The translations under genes and the position numbers were made by a program. The notes beneath the pieces are model-generated. The model was not told where the DNA came from, ran no database searches, and worked only from the letters and a program-made list of their open reading frames with translations. Shown here in pieces: positions 32,174 through 41,917 of a stretch of DNA of 64,000 bases. Each line of letters starts with the position of its first letter. Positions within the stretch are counted from its first letter, which is position 1. The stretch is from Gemmatimonas sp. Its GTDB lineage: Bacteria > Gemmatimonadota > Gemmatimonadetes > Gemmatimonadales > Gemmatimonadaceae. The stretch is taken from positions 124,001 through 188,000 of the forward strand of contig JAABRT010000001.1 of NCBI GenBank assembly GCA_011390805.1, given 5' to 3'.

Positions 32174-32191
32174 TTGACATTTTAATGTCAA
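32174..32191. promoter_or_regulatory. Palindromic operator candidate of TA module 2
   Basis: TTGACATT-TT-AATGTCAA perfect inverted repeat 17 nt upstream of the antitoxin ATG. Confidence 0.65.
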
Positions 32192-32208
32192 AACCGTAGC
32201 ATCAAAAC

Positions 32209-32454
32209 ATGCGCACGACAATCCGACTCGAGGACCATCTGTTGCGCGAGGCCAAAGCGCAGGCCGCGCGCGCGGGGCGCTCGCTCAACGATTTTATTGA
32301 GGAGGCGGTGCGGGCGGCCCTCTACAACGCGGGATCCAATCAGCCCGTACCACCACCACTCCCGCTTTTCCGCGGCGGCCGTGGACTGCGTGCCGGCGTG
32401 GACCTCGACAACAACGCCGCGCTGCTCGAACTGATGGACGACGATCGTTCGTGA
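32209..32454 (+). CDS. VapB-like antitoxin
   Basis: MRTTIRLEDHLLREAKAQAARAGRSLNDFIEEAVRAAL; ATGA-like overlap with PIN toxin. Confidence 0.8.
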   Translation: MRTTIRLEDHLLREAKAQAARAGRSLNDFIEEAVRAALYNAGSNQPVPPPLPLFRGGRGLRAGVDLDNNAALLELMDDDRS

Positions 32455-32882
32455 TTGCGCCGGACGTGAACGTACTCGTCTACGCCGCGCGTGACGACGC
32501 GCCTCACCACGCGGCATTCCGCGATTGGCTGGAGTCGTCGCTCGCAGCGCTGGAGCCGGTCGGCGTCTCCGAGCTGGTCTTGTCAGGCGTAGTTCGTGTG
32601 CTGACCAACCATCGGATCTTTGACCCGCCCATGACCTTGGGTGACGCACTGGACTACGCCGAAGCGATCCGTCAGCATCCCCGGGTGGTTACGCTGCGAC
32701 CCGGGGCACGGCATTGGGATCTCTTCGCCGCCCTGTGCCGGCGCGGCGCGGTGCGCGGCAATCTGGTGGCCGATGCCTATCACGCAGCGCTCGCGATCGA
32801 GTCGGGCGCTGAGTGGATCACGACAGATAGGGACTTTGCTCGATTCCCGGGATTGCGTTGGCGCCATCCGCTGGGGGAGTGA
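32451..32882 (+). CDS. PIN-domain toxin (VapC-like)
   Basis: IAPDVNVLVYAARDDAPHH; LVADAYHAALAIESGAEWITTDRDFARFPGLRW. Confidence 0.9.
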   Translation: MIAPDVNVLVYAARDDAPHHAAFRDWLESSLAALEPVGVSELVLSGVVRVLTNHRIFDPPMTLGDALDYAEAIRQHPRVVTLRPGARHWDLFAALCRRGAVRGNLVADAYHAALAIESGAEWITTDRDFARFPGLRWRHPLGE

Positions 32883-32885
32883 GGC

Positions 32886-32966
32886 GCGGATTGCTGATCT
32901 TCACTCCGTCGATGGCGTGCTCGATCAGATCGGGCGACAGCTGCACGATCTCAGACATCTGAGTTG
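32886..32966 (-). pseudogene. C-terminal relic of a PIN toxin gene homologous to the one at 36946-37362
   Basis: Minus strand reads MSEIVQLSPDLIEHAIDGVKISNP, matching the intact toxin's FEIVQLSPDLIERAID...VIDGVKITNP with 38 codons missing. Confidence 0.75.
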
Positions 32967-33048
32967 CATGCCTCGTGTCGGGTTCCGTCGCGCTGCTCCG
33001 ATTACACGGGTGTCCCGTTGGCTCAACCCACCCCGTGCCCCTTCTGCC

Positions 33049-33369
33049 ATGTTCTCCTTCTTCCGCTCCTACCGCGACGCCGAGCGTGCGGCACTGGCCC
33101 CGCTCGTCGACGCCGCGCTCGCACTCGATCCGGCCGACGTGCCGGGGTTTCTCGACGACCTGCGGCGCGATGCACCAACCGTGACGGCACGTCTGGAAGA
33201 CCTGCTGGGGCGTATACCGGCACCAACGCCCGAGCCAACGCGTGGCGTATCGCTGGATCGGCACGTGCCCGCGACCTCGTCGCCCGTGCAGTTGCGCCCC
33301 ACCAGTCAGCGCGGTAATCTGGCCGATGCGGAACCCGCGTCCGGAATGGCGCACACTGCGGCGGCCTGA
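33049..33369 (+). CDS. Small ORF resembling the N-terminal regulatory region of ECF-linked Ser/Thr kinases
   Basis: 106 codons directly upstream of the sigma gene; VDAALALDPADVPGFLDDLRRDAPTVTARLEDLLG resembles kinase N-terminus LDTLLDLDLAEREARLEEFARDDADFAGELRALL. Confidence 0.4.
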   Translation: MFSFFRSYRDAERAALAPLVDAALALDPADVPGFLDDLRRDAPTVTARLEDLLGRIPAPTPEPTRGVSLDRHVPATSSPVQLRPTSQRGNLADAEPASGMAHTAAA

Positions 33370-33372
33370 CCC

Positions 33373-34062
33373 ATGCTCCACCTCGTGAAGACCGACGATC
33401 AGCTCACTGGCCCTGCGCTTGGCCCACTCGTCGAGCGCGCGGAGCGAGGCGACAAAACGGCGCGCGACCTGCTGTTCGCGACCATGTACGAGGAGCTGCA
33501 TCGGCTCGCGCGGCGGGAAGTCCGCCGACAGGGGCCCGACGGTCCGCTCGGCGCGACAACACTGCTGCATGAGGTCTACCTCGCCTTCGGGCGTCGCGAC
33601 CCATCCGTTTTCCCCGACCGGGCGCGCTTCCTCGCCTACGCCGCACGCGCGATGCGCGGCGTGGTGATAGACCGCGTCCGCGAGCGCAACGCGGCCAAGC
33701 GCGGTGGCGGCATTCGCGTCGCAACGCTCGACACCGACTTTGCAGAAGAGGTCACCGACGATCGGGAACTCCTTGAGGTGCAGGAGGCGCTCGAGCTGCT
33801 CGCCGGCGTGAACGCGGAGCTGGCACGCGTGGTGGACCTCCGTTTTTTCTGCGGCTTCTCGTTCACCGAGATCGCGGCGGTGCACAAGGTGTCGGAACGC
33901 ACGGTGCAGCGGCAATGGCGCAAGGCGCGCCTCATGCTGAAGCACGCGCTGGAGCACGGTCTGGCGTCACTCGAGGCGCTGGTGGGAGGCCGCGCGGCGG
34001 ATGGAAGCATGAAGTCCACGAGCGACGGGGCAACGGCGGTGCGTGCGCCAAGGGCGTCGTGA
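33373..34062 (+). CDS. ECF-type RNA polymerase sigma factor
   Basis: LLFATMYEELHRLARREVRRQGPDGPLGATTLLHEVYLAF; sigma4 region FFCGFSFTEIAAVHKVSERTVQRQWRKARLML. Confidence 0.9.
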   Translation: MLHLVKTDDQLTGPALGPLVERAERGDKTARDLLFATMYEELHRLARREVRRQGPDGPLGATTLLHEVYLAFGRRDPSVFPDRARFLAYAARAMRGVVIDRVRERNAAKRGGGIRVATLDTDFAEEVTDDRELLEVQEALELLAGVNAELARVVDLRFFCGFSFTEIAAVHKVSERTVQRQWRKARLMLKHALEHGLASLEALVGGRAADGSMKSTSDGATAVRAPRAS

Positions 34063-36854
34063 CGGCGCCGCGTCCGCATTCGTTCGGTGATGGGGTCGGG
34101 GCTGGCGGCGCAACGCCACCGGCCGATCCGGCCGCGGCCGCTCGGTGGGCGCGGCTCGACGCCGCACTGGACACCCTACTGGATCTGGACCTGGCCGAGC
34201 GCGAGGCGCGCCTTGAGGAGTTCGCAAGGGACGACGCCGACTTCGCGGGCGAGCTGCGTGCGCTGCTCGCTTCCGATGCGGGCGCCTCGGCGGCCGACTT
34301 CCTCGCGGGGACGGTGGTGCCGCCCCCTGTCGTGGCCGGCGCACCCGGTACGCGCTGTGGCCCCTACGAACTGGTGGAGCTCATCGGGCGCGGTGGCATG
34401 GGCAGCGTATGGCGCGCGCGCCGCGTGGACGGGCAGTTCGACAGCGAGGTCGCCATCAAGCTGCTCGGCGGGGCGCTGCTCGACGCCGGCGCGGCGCGAC
34501 GGTTCCGGCGCGAAGGCGAGATCCTCGCGAAGCTCCAACACCCCAACATCGGAGCACTACGCGATGCGGGGATCACCGCCGATGGCCAGCCGTATCTTGT
34601 GCTCGAGCTCGTACACGGCGCGCCGATCGATGCGTGGGTCGATGAACGTGGACGGGATCCTGATTTCGTCGTGCGGCTCGTGCTCCAGGTGCTCGCGGCG
34701 GTCGCGCATGCACACGCGCGACTCGTCGTGCACCGCGACCTCAAGCCGTCGAACATCCTCGTGGACGCAACCGGACGGGCGCGACTGCTCGACTTCGGCA
34801 TCGCGAAGCTGATCACCGACGACTCCGGTGGAGCGGTGGCGACGGCCATCACCCGGGCGGGCGGGCGCCTGCTCACGCCACGCTACGCGGCGCCCGAGCA
34901 GATGCGTGGCGGCGACGTGTCGACCGCCACCGACGTCTACGCGCTAGGTGTGCTGCTTTGTGAGCTGCTCACGGGACAGTTGCCGTACCGCCTGTCGGGC
35001 GACTCGATGCGTGCGCTCGAGACCGCGATCCTCGACGACCCGCCGATCGCACCGAGCGAGCTGGCGGATGCGTCCGATCGCCGACGGCTGCTGCGCGGAG
35101 ATCTCGACACGATCGTGCTGAAGGCGCTGCGCAAGGAGCCCGAAGCGCGATACGCAACGGTGGACGCGCTGGCCGACGACCTGCAGCGCTGGCTCAACGG
35201 TCATCCCGTGTCGGCGCGTCCGGCGAGTGCAGGATACCGGCTGCGCCGCTTCATGCGCCGACATGCGGTCGCTGTTTCCGCTGCGGGCGTAGTGGTGCTC
35301 GCGATCGTGGGCGGGGCGGCCGCCGCGCTCTGGCAGTCGCGCGAGGCACGCATCGCGCAGCGCCGCGCGGAGGCGGTCACGGCGTTCGTGACCGGCATTT
35401 TCACCGACGCCGACCCGAGCGCCGGTGACGGCACGGCGCTCTCAGGACGCGAACTGCTGCTTCAGGCGTACGCGCGGCTTGACGAGGCGTTCGGGGACCG
35501 ACCGGATGAACGACTCGAGCTGCAGTTCCTGATCCTCGAGTCCATGCTCAACCTGGAGGCACACGTCGAGGCGGAGCCGATTGCAAACGACGCGCGCGCC
35601 CGCGCCATTGCGCGCCACGGCGACACCCATGCACGGGTCGTGAAGGCGGATCTCGCCCTCGCCACGATCTATCGCTATACGGCCCGGATCGATTCGATGG
35701 CTGCGGCGGTTGATCGCGGCGTTGCAGGAGCGCGTGCGCTGGTCCCGGCCGATCCGGCCTACGTCGTGGACGCGCTCATTGAGCGGGTGCACCTCATGAT
35801 CGACCAGGGGCGCGAACCGGAGGCGGCCGCCGAGGCGCGCGAGGTGCTCACCCTGGCGGAATCGACGCTCCCGCTTGAGCACGAGTTGGTGGAGGAAGCC
35901 GTGCGGCTACTCACTACCGCGCTGAATCTCGCAAACGCCGATCCGGACACGATTGCGCAGGTCGCCGCACGCATGGTGCGCGTGACGAGCGCACGCTACG
36001 CCGCCACGCCGGCGCATCCGAACGCCATCAGCGCGCGCATGGGCTACGCCCAGTCGCTCTCGGCACAAGGCCGCATCCGGGAGGCGATCGCCGAGTACGA
36101 CAGTGCCATCGCGCTCGATCGGAGCGCGCGACCGCAACCCGCATCGCGCCGCGCGTTCGCTTTCGGGAACGGGGCGCTCTATCGCATGTACATCGGACGC
36201 CACGCCGAAGCGTTGGCCTCGTATGACAGCTCGGTTGCCACCTTTCAGCAACTCGGGGACACCACCGGGGTAGGCTTCCGGATCCTGCGCGGCAACCGGG
36301 CGGCGGCGCTGCTCATGGTCGGGCAGTACGATGAGGCCATTCGCGACGTGCGCGAGGCACGCGTCTTTTTTGAACAGACATGGGGCCCGTCACACCTGCT
36401 TTCGGTCATCCTCACTGTGCGCGAGGCAACGGCCCGCGCGGCCAACGACGATTTCAGCGGCGCGCAGTCGCTGCTCGACGCCCTCGCGGCCAACGGCCGC
36501 GACACCGTCCGGCGGGGTGAGTACGCGCTGGCGCGCACGCTGCTGGCGCGGCGCCGCGGCGACCACGCCCGGGCGCTCCGGGCGGCCGACGCCGTGTTGG
36601 CCGACACCGCGCTTCGCCAACGATTGACAGCGCCCGATCGCGCGGCACTTCTGGTGGAGCGTGGGCTCGCCGCCGCCGCGGCGCAGCGCCCGGAGGAAGC
36701 GCGCAACGACTTTGCCGAAGCCATCGCCGCGTTTCGCGAGGCGGAGATGGACGAGACCGAACGCGAGCGGATCGCACGCCGCGAACTCGCGCGCCTCGCG
36801 GGACAGCCGGTTGTCGAGACGGCGGGGCGGAGGGAAGAGATCAGGAACTTGTGA
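34059..36854 (+). CDS. Serine/threonine protein kinase with TM and TPR-like C-terminus
   Basis: GTG start overlapping sigma stop; LIGRGGMGSVWRARR, HRDLKPSNILVD, DFGIAKL; TM AVSAAGVVVLAIVGGAAAALW. Confidence 0.92.
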   Translation: MTAPRPHSFGDGVGAGGATPPADPAAAARWARLDAALDTLLDLDLAEREARLEEFARDDADFAGELRALLASDAGASAADFLAGTVVPPPVVAGAPGTRCGPYELVELIGRGGMGSVWRARRVDGQFDSEVAIKLLGGALLDAGAARRFRREGEILAKLQHPNIGALRDAGITADGQPYLVLELVHGAPIDAWVDERGRDPDFVVRLVLQVLAAVAHAHARLVVHRDLKPSNILVDATGRARLLDFGIAKLITDDSGGAVATAITRAGGRLLTPRYAAPEQMRGGDVSTATDVYALGVLLCELLTGQLPYRLSGDSMRALETAILDDPPIAPSELADASDRRRLLRGDLDTIVLKALRKEPEARYATVDALADDLQRWLNGHPVSARPASAGYRLRRFMRRHAVAVSAAGVVVLAIVGGAAAALWQSREARIAQRRAEAVTAFVTGIFTDADPSAGDGTALSGRELLLQAYARLDEAFGDRPDERLELQFLILESMLNLEAHVEAEPIANDARARAIARHGDTHARVVKADLALATIYRYTARIDSMAAAVDRGVAGARALVPADPAYVVDALIERVHLMIDQGREPEAAAEAREVLTLAESTLPLEHELVEEAVRLLTTALNLANADPDTIAQVAARMVRVTSARYAATPAHPNAISARMGYAQSLSAQGRIREAIAEYDSAIALDRSARPQPASRRAFAFGNGALYRMYIGRHAEALASYDSSVATFQQLGDTTGVGFRILRGNRAAALLMVGQYDEAIRDVREARVFFEQTWGPSHLLSVILTVREATARAANDDFSGAQSLLDALAANGRDTVRRGEYALARTLLARRRGDHARALRAADAVLADTALRQRLTAPDRAALLVERGLAAAAAQRPEEARNDFAEAIAAFREAEMDETERERIARRELARLAGQPVVETAGRREEIRNL

Positions 36855-36945
36855 CCGTCCTCGGTCGTGACGCCATTGTCGCCAGGCAATTCTGCTTGAA
36901 GCTTCATGTCACGATGACGATCGAAGACGGTGGACGACAGAGTGC

Positions 36946-37362
36946 CTATACGAACGGATTGGTGATCTTCACGCCGTCGATGACCTGCCCGGTATTCAAA
37001 TCCTCGCTGTAGATCATAGTGCATCCGCCGGCTACCGATGCGGCGACGATGAGTGCATCCCAAAACGAAAGCTGGCTTAGCACCGACCGATCGATGGCGC
37101 GCTCAATCAGATCAGGCGACAGCTGCACGATCTCAAATATCTGAAATGATTGCAGCACGGACTTCGCGGCCAGAGGCGCCACACCCATTTTTCGCGTGGC
37201 GGTGACATAGAACTCCTGCAACACTTGCGTGGAGATCACTCCGGAGCCGGACGCCGCCACCTCGGCAATCAGCTCGCGGCTGCGCTGACGTTTGTGCGGA
37301 CTATCCAGATCCTGCGCGTAAGCAAGCACGTTGGTGTCGAGAAAGACCTTACCGTCGCCCAT
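36946..37362 (-). CDS. PIN-domain toxin (VapC-like)
   Basis: KVFLDTNVLAYAQDLDSPHKRQRS; SFWDALIVAASVAGGCTMIYSEDLNTGQ. Confidence 0.92.
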   Translation of the reverse strand: MGDGKVFLDTNVLAYAQDLDSPHKRQRSRELIAEVAASGSGVISTQVLQEFYVTATRKMGVAPLAAKSVLQSFQIFEIVQLSPDLIERAIDRSVLSQLSFWDALIVAASVAGGCTMIYSEDLNTGQVIDGVKITNPFV

Positions 37363-37576
37363 ACAACTCGTCTCGCGTCCACCGCGCGCCGCTCGAGTGA
37401 CCCGGCGCCTGATCCATCAACCGGAACATCTCCTCGATGGCGGCTGTGCGATCGACGTGAACGGTACGTGCGAGCAGGTCGCGCACCAAGGCGTTTAAGG
37501 TGGTGTTGTGCCGCTCAGCGTACGCACGACCCGCGGCGAGCGTTTCTTCATCGATGGCAAGAGTGATATTCTTCAT
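37349..37576 (-). CDS. Antitoxin of PIN toxin (RHH-like)
   Basis: MKNITLAIDEETLAAGRAYAERHNTTLNALVRDLLARTV; overlaps the toxin start. Confidence 0.8.
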   Translation of the reverse strand: MKNITLAIDEETLAAGRAYAERHNTTLNALVRDLLARTVHVDRTAAIEEMFRLMDQAPGHSSGARWTRDELYGRR

Positions 37577-37577
37577 T

Positions 37578-37618
37578 ACACATGTTATGTGTACACTGCG
37601 TATGTGTCAATTACACAT
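37578..37618. promoter_or_regulatory. Twin palindromic operator candidate of TA module 3
   Basis: ACACAT-GTT-ATGTGT (37578-37592) and ATGTGT-CAATT-ACACAT (37602-37618), adjacent to the antitoxin start. Confidence 0.65.
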
Positions 37619-37732
37619 GCTGGTTCTGGATACGTCGTCAGCCCGCAGCCGGCAACGCGTCTTGCCGGCGGTTCCTCATGGTACCAGGCGCTCCGGTGGC
37701 GCCGTTCCTGTCCGGCGGCGACTTTCTATCCC

Positions 37733-40381
37733 ATGACAGACCGTCCGGACACCATCCCGCCCGCACTGCACGACGCGCTCGCCGACCGCTACCGCGTGGA
37801 GCGCGAGATCGGCCGAGGGGGCATGGCTACCGTTTTCCTCGCGCACGACCTGCGCCACGAGCGGCCCGTGGCCATCAAGCTGCTGCACGAAGACCTCGGC
37901 GCCACGATCGGCCCCGAGCGATTCCTCGCCGAGATCAAGGTCACCGCCAAGCTGCAGCATCCGCACGTGCTCTCGCTCATCGATTCCGGTCGTGCCGGCA
38001 ACCTGCTGTACTACGTCATGCCGTTCGTGGACGGCGAGTCGCTGCGCGACCGCCTGGACCGCGAGCGGGTGCTCCCGTTGGAGGATGCCGTGCGGCTCGC
38101 CACGGAAGTGGCGGACGCGCTCGCCTTCGCGCACGCGCAGGGTGTGGTGCACCGCGACATCAAACCGGCCAACATCCTGCTGCAAGGCGGGCACGCGCTC
38201 GTGGCCGACTTTGGCATCGCACTGGCCGTGCAGAGCGCCGGTGGTGCGCGCCTCACGCAGACCGGCCTGTCGCTCGGCACGCCACAGTACATGAGCCCCG
38301 AACAGGCGATGGGCGAGCAGAGCGTGGACGCCAGGTCCGACCTCTACGCGCTCGGCGCCGTGACGTACGAGATGCTGACGGGTGATCCACCGTTCACGGG
38401 CGCCACGGTGCAGTCGATCGTGGCGAAGGTGTTGAGCGAGCGTCCCACGCCGCCGAGCGTGGTGCGCGACACGGTGCCGGAGGCGGTGGAGGCGGCCGTG
38501 ATGAAGGCGCTGGCGAAGCTGCCTGCCGACCGCTTCGCCGACGCACGCGCCTTCGCCGCGGCGCTCGCCCTGCCAGCCACCTCGTCGTCGGGACTCGCCA
38601 CGGGCACCGGGGCGCGCCGCGCGTCGCCGCCGGCGCGCCCCTCACGCGCCTGGCCCATCGCGACGGGCGTGATGACCGCAGTGGCCGCCGGCTCGCTGGC
38701 GCTGCTGGCCTTCCGCACTCCCGACGAGCCAGACGTCACGCGCGCCGAGGTCGAGATCGCCCCGTCGGACGCGCTGACGCCGCCCAGCGTCGCCCTGGCG
38801 CCTGACGGGCGCGCGCTGTCGTACTGCAACGGCAACGGGCGCTTCGAGCGGCGCTGGTCGGAGTTGCGTGGCGCACCGGCGGCGGAGCCCGGCGGCTGCG
38901 CGCTCTCGGTGTACTCGCCGGACGGTGCCGAGCTGGCGGTGATCGGGCTGCCCAACAGCCTGCGCATCGTCTCGCGGAACGGCAGCCGACCGCCCCGCAC
39001 GCTCGCGGTGGACAGCCTCAGCGACATTCCGAGCTTCGGCGGCGGCATCGACTGGGCCTCCGATGGCAACCTGTACGTCGGCGGACGCACCGGACTGCTG
39101 CGCGTGCGGCCTGCGGATGGTGCGAGCGAGTTCGTGGCCCGTGTCGATTCACTCACGGGCATCCTGTCGCTCGACGTGCTGCCCGACGCGGCGGCGTCGA
39201 TCGTGGTGGTGGGGCGCATCGGCGAGGACCCGGCGAGCTTTCGCGTGGCCGCGCTGCGCCACGACACGGGGAGCCTCGAGTTCCTGCTGCTCGGCACCTC
39301 CGCCCGCTACAGCGCGGCCCTCGGTCTTGTGGTCGCCCAAGCGGACGGAGCCCTGGTGGTCGTGCCTTTCGATGCGCGTGCGCTGCGCACGACCGGCGAT
39401 CCCGCGCCGCTCGGAGATCGCATGGCGGGTGTCGACGTGCTCTCGCAGAACGCCTTCGACGTCACCGCGAGCGGCATGATCGTGTACACGCGCTGGCCTG
39501 AGGGCGCGCTCAACCGCGTGGCCTTCGTGTCGCGTGACGGGACCGTCGAGGACCTCGTGCCGCCCTGGGAGGGGAGCATGCTCATGACGCGACTCAGCCC
39601 GGATGGCCGGCGCCTCGCGGTGGAGATGGGCTTTGCGGGCGTCACGCACACCTGGCTGCGCGAGGTGGGAACGGGGCAGGCGACCCGCCTCACGTCCGAT
39701 GGGTCAGTGAACGGCCGCATGTCATTCACCCCCGACGGCGACGCGCTCACCATCGTGTCGGACCGCGACGGCACGCCGCGTCTCTACACTCGCCGCGTGT
39801 CCGACGGGCGCATGACGCCGCTCCCGCGCTACGACCCGCGCGTGGTGTTCGGCACCGAATGGTCGCGCGATGGCCGGTGGCTCCTGCTGCGCACCGACGA
39901 CCAGGCGGCGGGTGCTGCCGACATCCTCGCGGTGCGACCGGGCGTGGATACCGTGGCGCGGCCCGTCGTCGCGTCACCCACGGCGTCAGAGTACTCGCCC
40001 AGCCTTTCGCCCGACGGGCGCTGGCTGGCGTACGTGTCGAACGAGAGCGGCCAGTACGAGGTATGGGTGACCACGTTCCCCGATGGCGGAGCCAAGTGGC
40101 AGGTCACGAGCGGCGGCGCCACCGAGCCCGTGTGGTCGCGCGATGGACGTGAGCTGTTCTTCGTCTCCGGCGGCCAGCTCGTCGCGGCCGCGGTGCGCGT
40201 TGACGAGGGGTTCGAGGTCACGGGGCAGCAGCCGCTCTTTCCGACGGCGCCGTTCACGCTGTACGGCGTCTTCAGCCGCAGCTACGACGTGGCGCCGGAC
40301 GGCCAGCGCTTCCTCATGCTGTGGCGCGGGCAGCAGGAGCCGGTGCGCATGGTCGTGGTGACCGGGTGGCGGGCGCCGTAG
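37733..40381 (+). CDS. Serine/threonine protein kinase with C-terminal TolB/WD40-like propeller
   Basis: EIGRGGMATVFLAHD, HRDIKPANILL, DFGIALA; repeated SPDGRxLAY / SRDGRELFF propeller motifs. Confidence 0.93.
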   Translation: MTDRPDTIPPALHDALADRYRVEREIGRGGMATVFLAHDLRHERPVAIKLLHEDLGATIGPERFLAEIKVTAKLQHPHVLSLIDSGRAGNLLYYVMPFVDGESLRDRLDRERVLPLEDAVRLATEVADALAFAHAQGVVHRDIKPANILLQGGHALVADFGIALAVQSAGGARLTQTGLSLGTPQYMSPEQAMGEQSVDARSDLYALGAVTYEMLTGDPPFTGATVQSIVAKVLSERPTPPSVVRDTVPEAVEAAVMKALAKLPADRFADARAFAAALALPATSSSGLATGTGARRASPPARPSRAWPIATGVMTAVAAGSLALLAFRTPDEPDVTRAEVEIAPSDALTPPSVALAPDGRALSYCNGNGRFERRWSELRGAPAAEPGGCALSVYSPDGAELAVIGLPNSLRIVSRNGSRPPRTLAVDSLSDIPSFGGGIDWASDGNLYVGGRTGLLRVRPADGASEFVARVDSLTGILSLDVLPDAAASIVVVGRIGEDPASFRVAALRHDTGSLEFLLLGTSARYSAALGLVVAQADGALVVVPFDARALRTTGDPAPLGDRMAGVDVLSQNAFDVTASGMIVYTRWPEGALNRVAFVSRDGTVEDLVPPWEGSMLMTRLSPDGRRLAVEMGFAGVTHTWLREVGTGQATRLTSDGSVNGRMSFTPDGDALTIVSDRDGTPRLYTRRVSDGRMTPLPRYDPRVVFGTEWSRDGRWLLLRTDDQAAGAADILAVRPGVDTVARPVVASPTASEYSPSLSPDGRWLAYVSNESGQYEVWVTTFPDGGAKWQVTSGGATEPVWSRDGRELFFVSGGQLVAAAVRVDEGFEVTGQQPLFPTAPFTLYGVFSRSYDVAPDGQRFLMLWRGQQEPVRMVVVTGWRAP

Positions 40382-40458
40382 CGCGTGCGCGTGCTCATCC
40401 GCGAGGGCGTCGAGGCCACGGGAAGGGCGGAATCAGAGCGGTTCAGTCAGACGTGCCG

Positions 40459-40875
40459 CTACTCCGAAAACGCCCGGTTTTTGTGTGTCGTCGCGTAGCT
40501 CCATTCCACCGCTGCGATGGCCGCGATGAGCAGCGTTTCCGGGCCAAAGTACAGGAAGGCTATCCAGGTTGGCGCCTCGGTTACCAGCGCCAGCATCAGC
40601 CACGTGAGCGGCACATAGGCTGCATTGAGCAATGCCAGCAGCTGCAGACGTCTCCGCCAGAACACCGGTTTGAGCAGAGACGTGCTCAACGAATAGACGA
40701 ACAAAAGCAGCGCGACGCCGGCGAGGAATCGAAGTTGCCCGGTGCTGACACCGAGGGCCGTGCTGAACAGGGGGAGTACGATGCCATGTGTCGTGGCCGT
40801 CAGCAGCGCCCCCGCTGCATCGGTGGCAAACACCCTGCGCGGAGACCAGCTGTTCACAAGCGTTGAAGCGTACAT
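40459..40875 (-). CDS. Hypothetical small membrane protein
   Basis: Four hydrophobic segments (LRFLAGVALLLFVYSLS, LLALLNAAYVPLTWLMLALV etc.). Confidence 0.5.
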   Translation of the reverse strand: MYASTLVNSWSPRRVFATDAAGALLTATTHGIVLPLFSTALGVSTGQLRFLAGVALLLFVYSLSTSLLKPVFWRRRLQLLALLNAAYVPLTWLMLALVTEAPTWIAFLYFGPETLLIAAIAAVEWSYATTHKNRAFSE

Positions 40876-40971
40876 GCGCCACCTATTGTGAAACTGAACG
40901 GGCATATTCACGGGAATACTCGAGCTGCAGTGAGTTCACGTCGCTCTTCAGACATACCACCATCGTCTCTC

Positions 40972-41862
40972 ATGCTGCGAACTGTCATCGCCACCGCTGC
41001 CACCGCTGCAACTCTCTCCGGCCCCACGCACGCCTACGCGCAGGACTCATCACTCACGCGCGCATATTCCGCCGCCGAGTGCCCGAGTTGTGCGGGGTGG
41101 GATACACCAACCCGCCCCGTGCACCTGTTTGCCAACACGTACTACGTGGGTACGAGCGGGCTGGCGTCCATTCTCGTTGCCTCGCCCGATGGTCATGTGC
41201 TCATCGACGGCGGACTGCCGTCGTCGGCGCCCGCAATTCTGCGCAATATCGAAACGCTCGGCTTCCGCGTGTCCGATGTGAAGATCATCGTCAACTCACA
41301 CGAGCACTACGATCACGCCGGTGGCATTGCCGCGCTGCAGCGTGCCACCGGTGCACGCGTACTGGCGAGCGACGCGGCCGCGGCGACGATGATGCGAGGC
41401 GTGCCCGGGGCTGATGATCCACAACATGCCATCGCGCTGCCGATGCCTCGTGTGCCGAAGGTAGAGACCGTGCCGGCGGGACACGTGGTCACACTCGGCC
41501 AATTGCAGCTGACCATGCACGCCACCGGCGGCCACACGCCCGGCGGTTCAACGTGGTCGTGGACGTCATGCGAAGCAGAGCGGTGCCTCAACTTCGTGTA
41601 CGCAGACAGTCAGACGCCGATCTCTCAGGATGGATTCCGGTTCAGCGACAATCCGCGCGCTTTGGCAGCGTTCCGTGACGGACACGCGCTGCTCGAACGC
41701 ATTGCCTGCGATGTGCTGATCACGCCGCATCCGGGAGCGAGTCAGCTCTGGCAGCGTGTCAAGACTGCACCTGACGGTCTCATCGACCCTGATGCATGCA
41801 AGCGCTACGCGACGGCGGCGCGCCTGCAACTCGACAACAGGCTGGCGATCGAACGGCGGTGA
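40972..41862 (+). CDS. Subclass B3 metallo-beta-lactamase (MBL fold)
   Basis: Signal peptide; NSHEHYDHAGG, TGGHTPGGSTW, DVLITPHPG zinc-ligand motifs. Confidence 0.85.
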   Translation: MLRTVIATAATAATLSGPTHAYAQDSSLTRAYSAAECPSCAGWDTPTRPVHLFANTYYVGTSGLASILVASPDGHVLIDGGLPSSAPAILRNIETLGFRVSDVKIIVNSHEHYDHAGGIAALQRATGARVLASDAAAATMMRGVPGADDPQHAIALPMPRVPKVETVPAGHVVTLGQLQLTMHATGGHTPGGSTWSWTSCEAERCLNFVYADSQTPISQDGFRFSDNPRALAAFRDGHALLERIACDVLITPHPGASQLWQRVKTAPDGLIDPDACKRYATAARLQLDNRLAIERR

Positions 41863-41917
41863 GTGGTTGAGCATCGCGCTCCCGCGATCAACCTTCTTTG
41901 TTCAGGACGATACCCAT

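Noticed and set aside
32818-33957. 379-aa minus-strand ORF
   Set aside because: Antisense to vapC, the small ORF and the sigma factor in high-GC DNA; composition is low-information His/Arg-rich. Only its last about 25 codons are meaningful, as the PIN relic.
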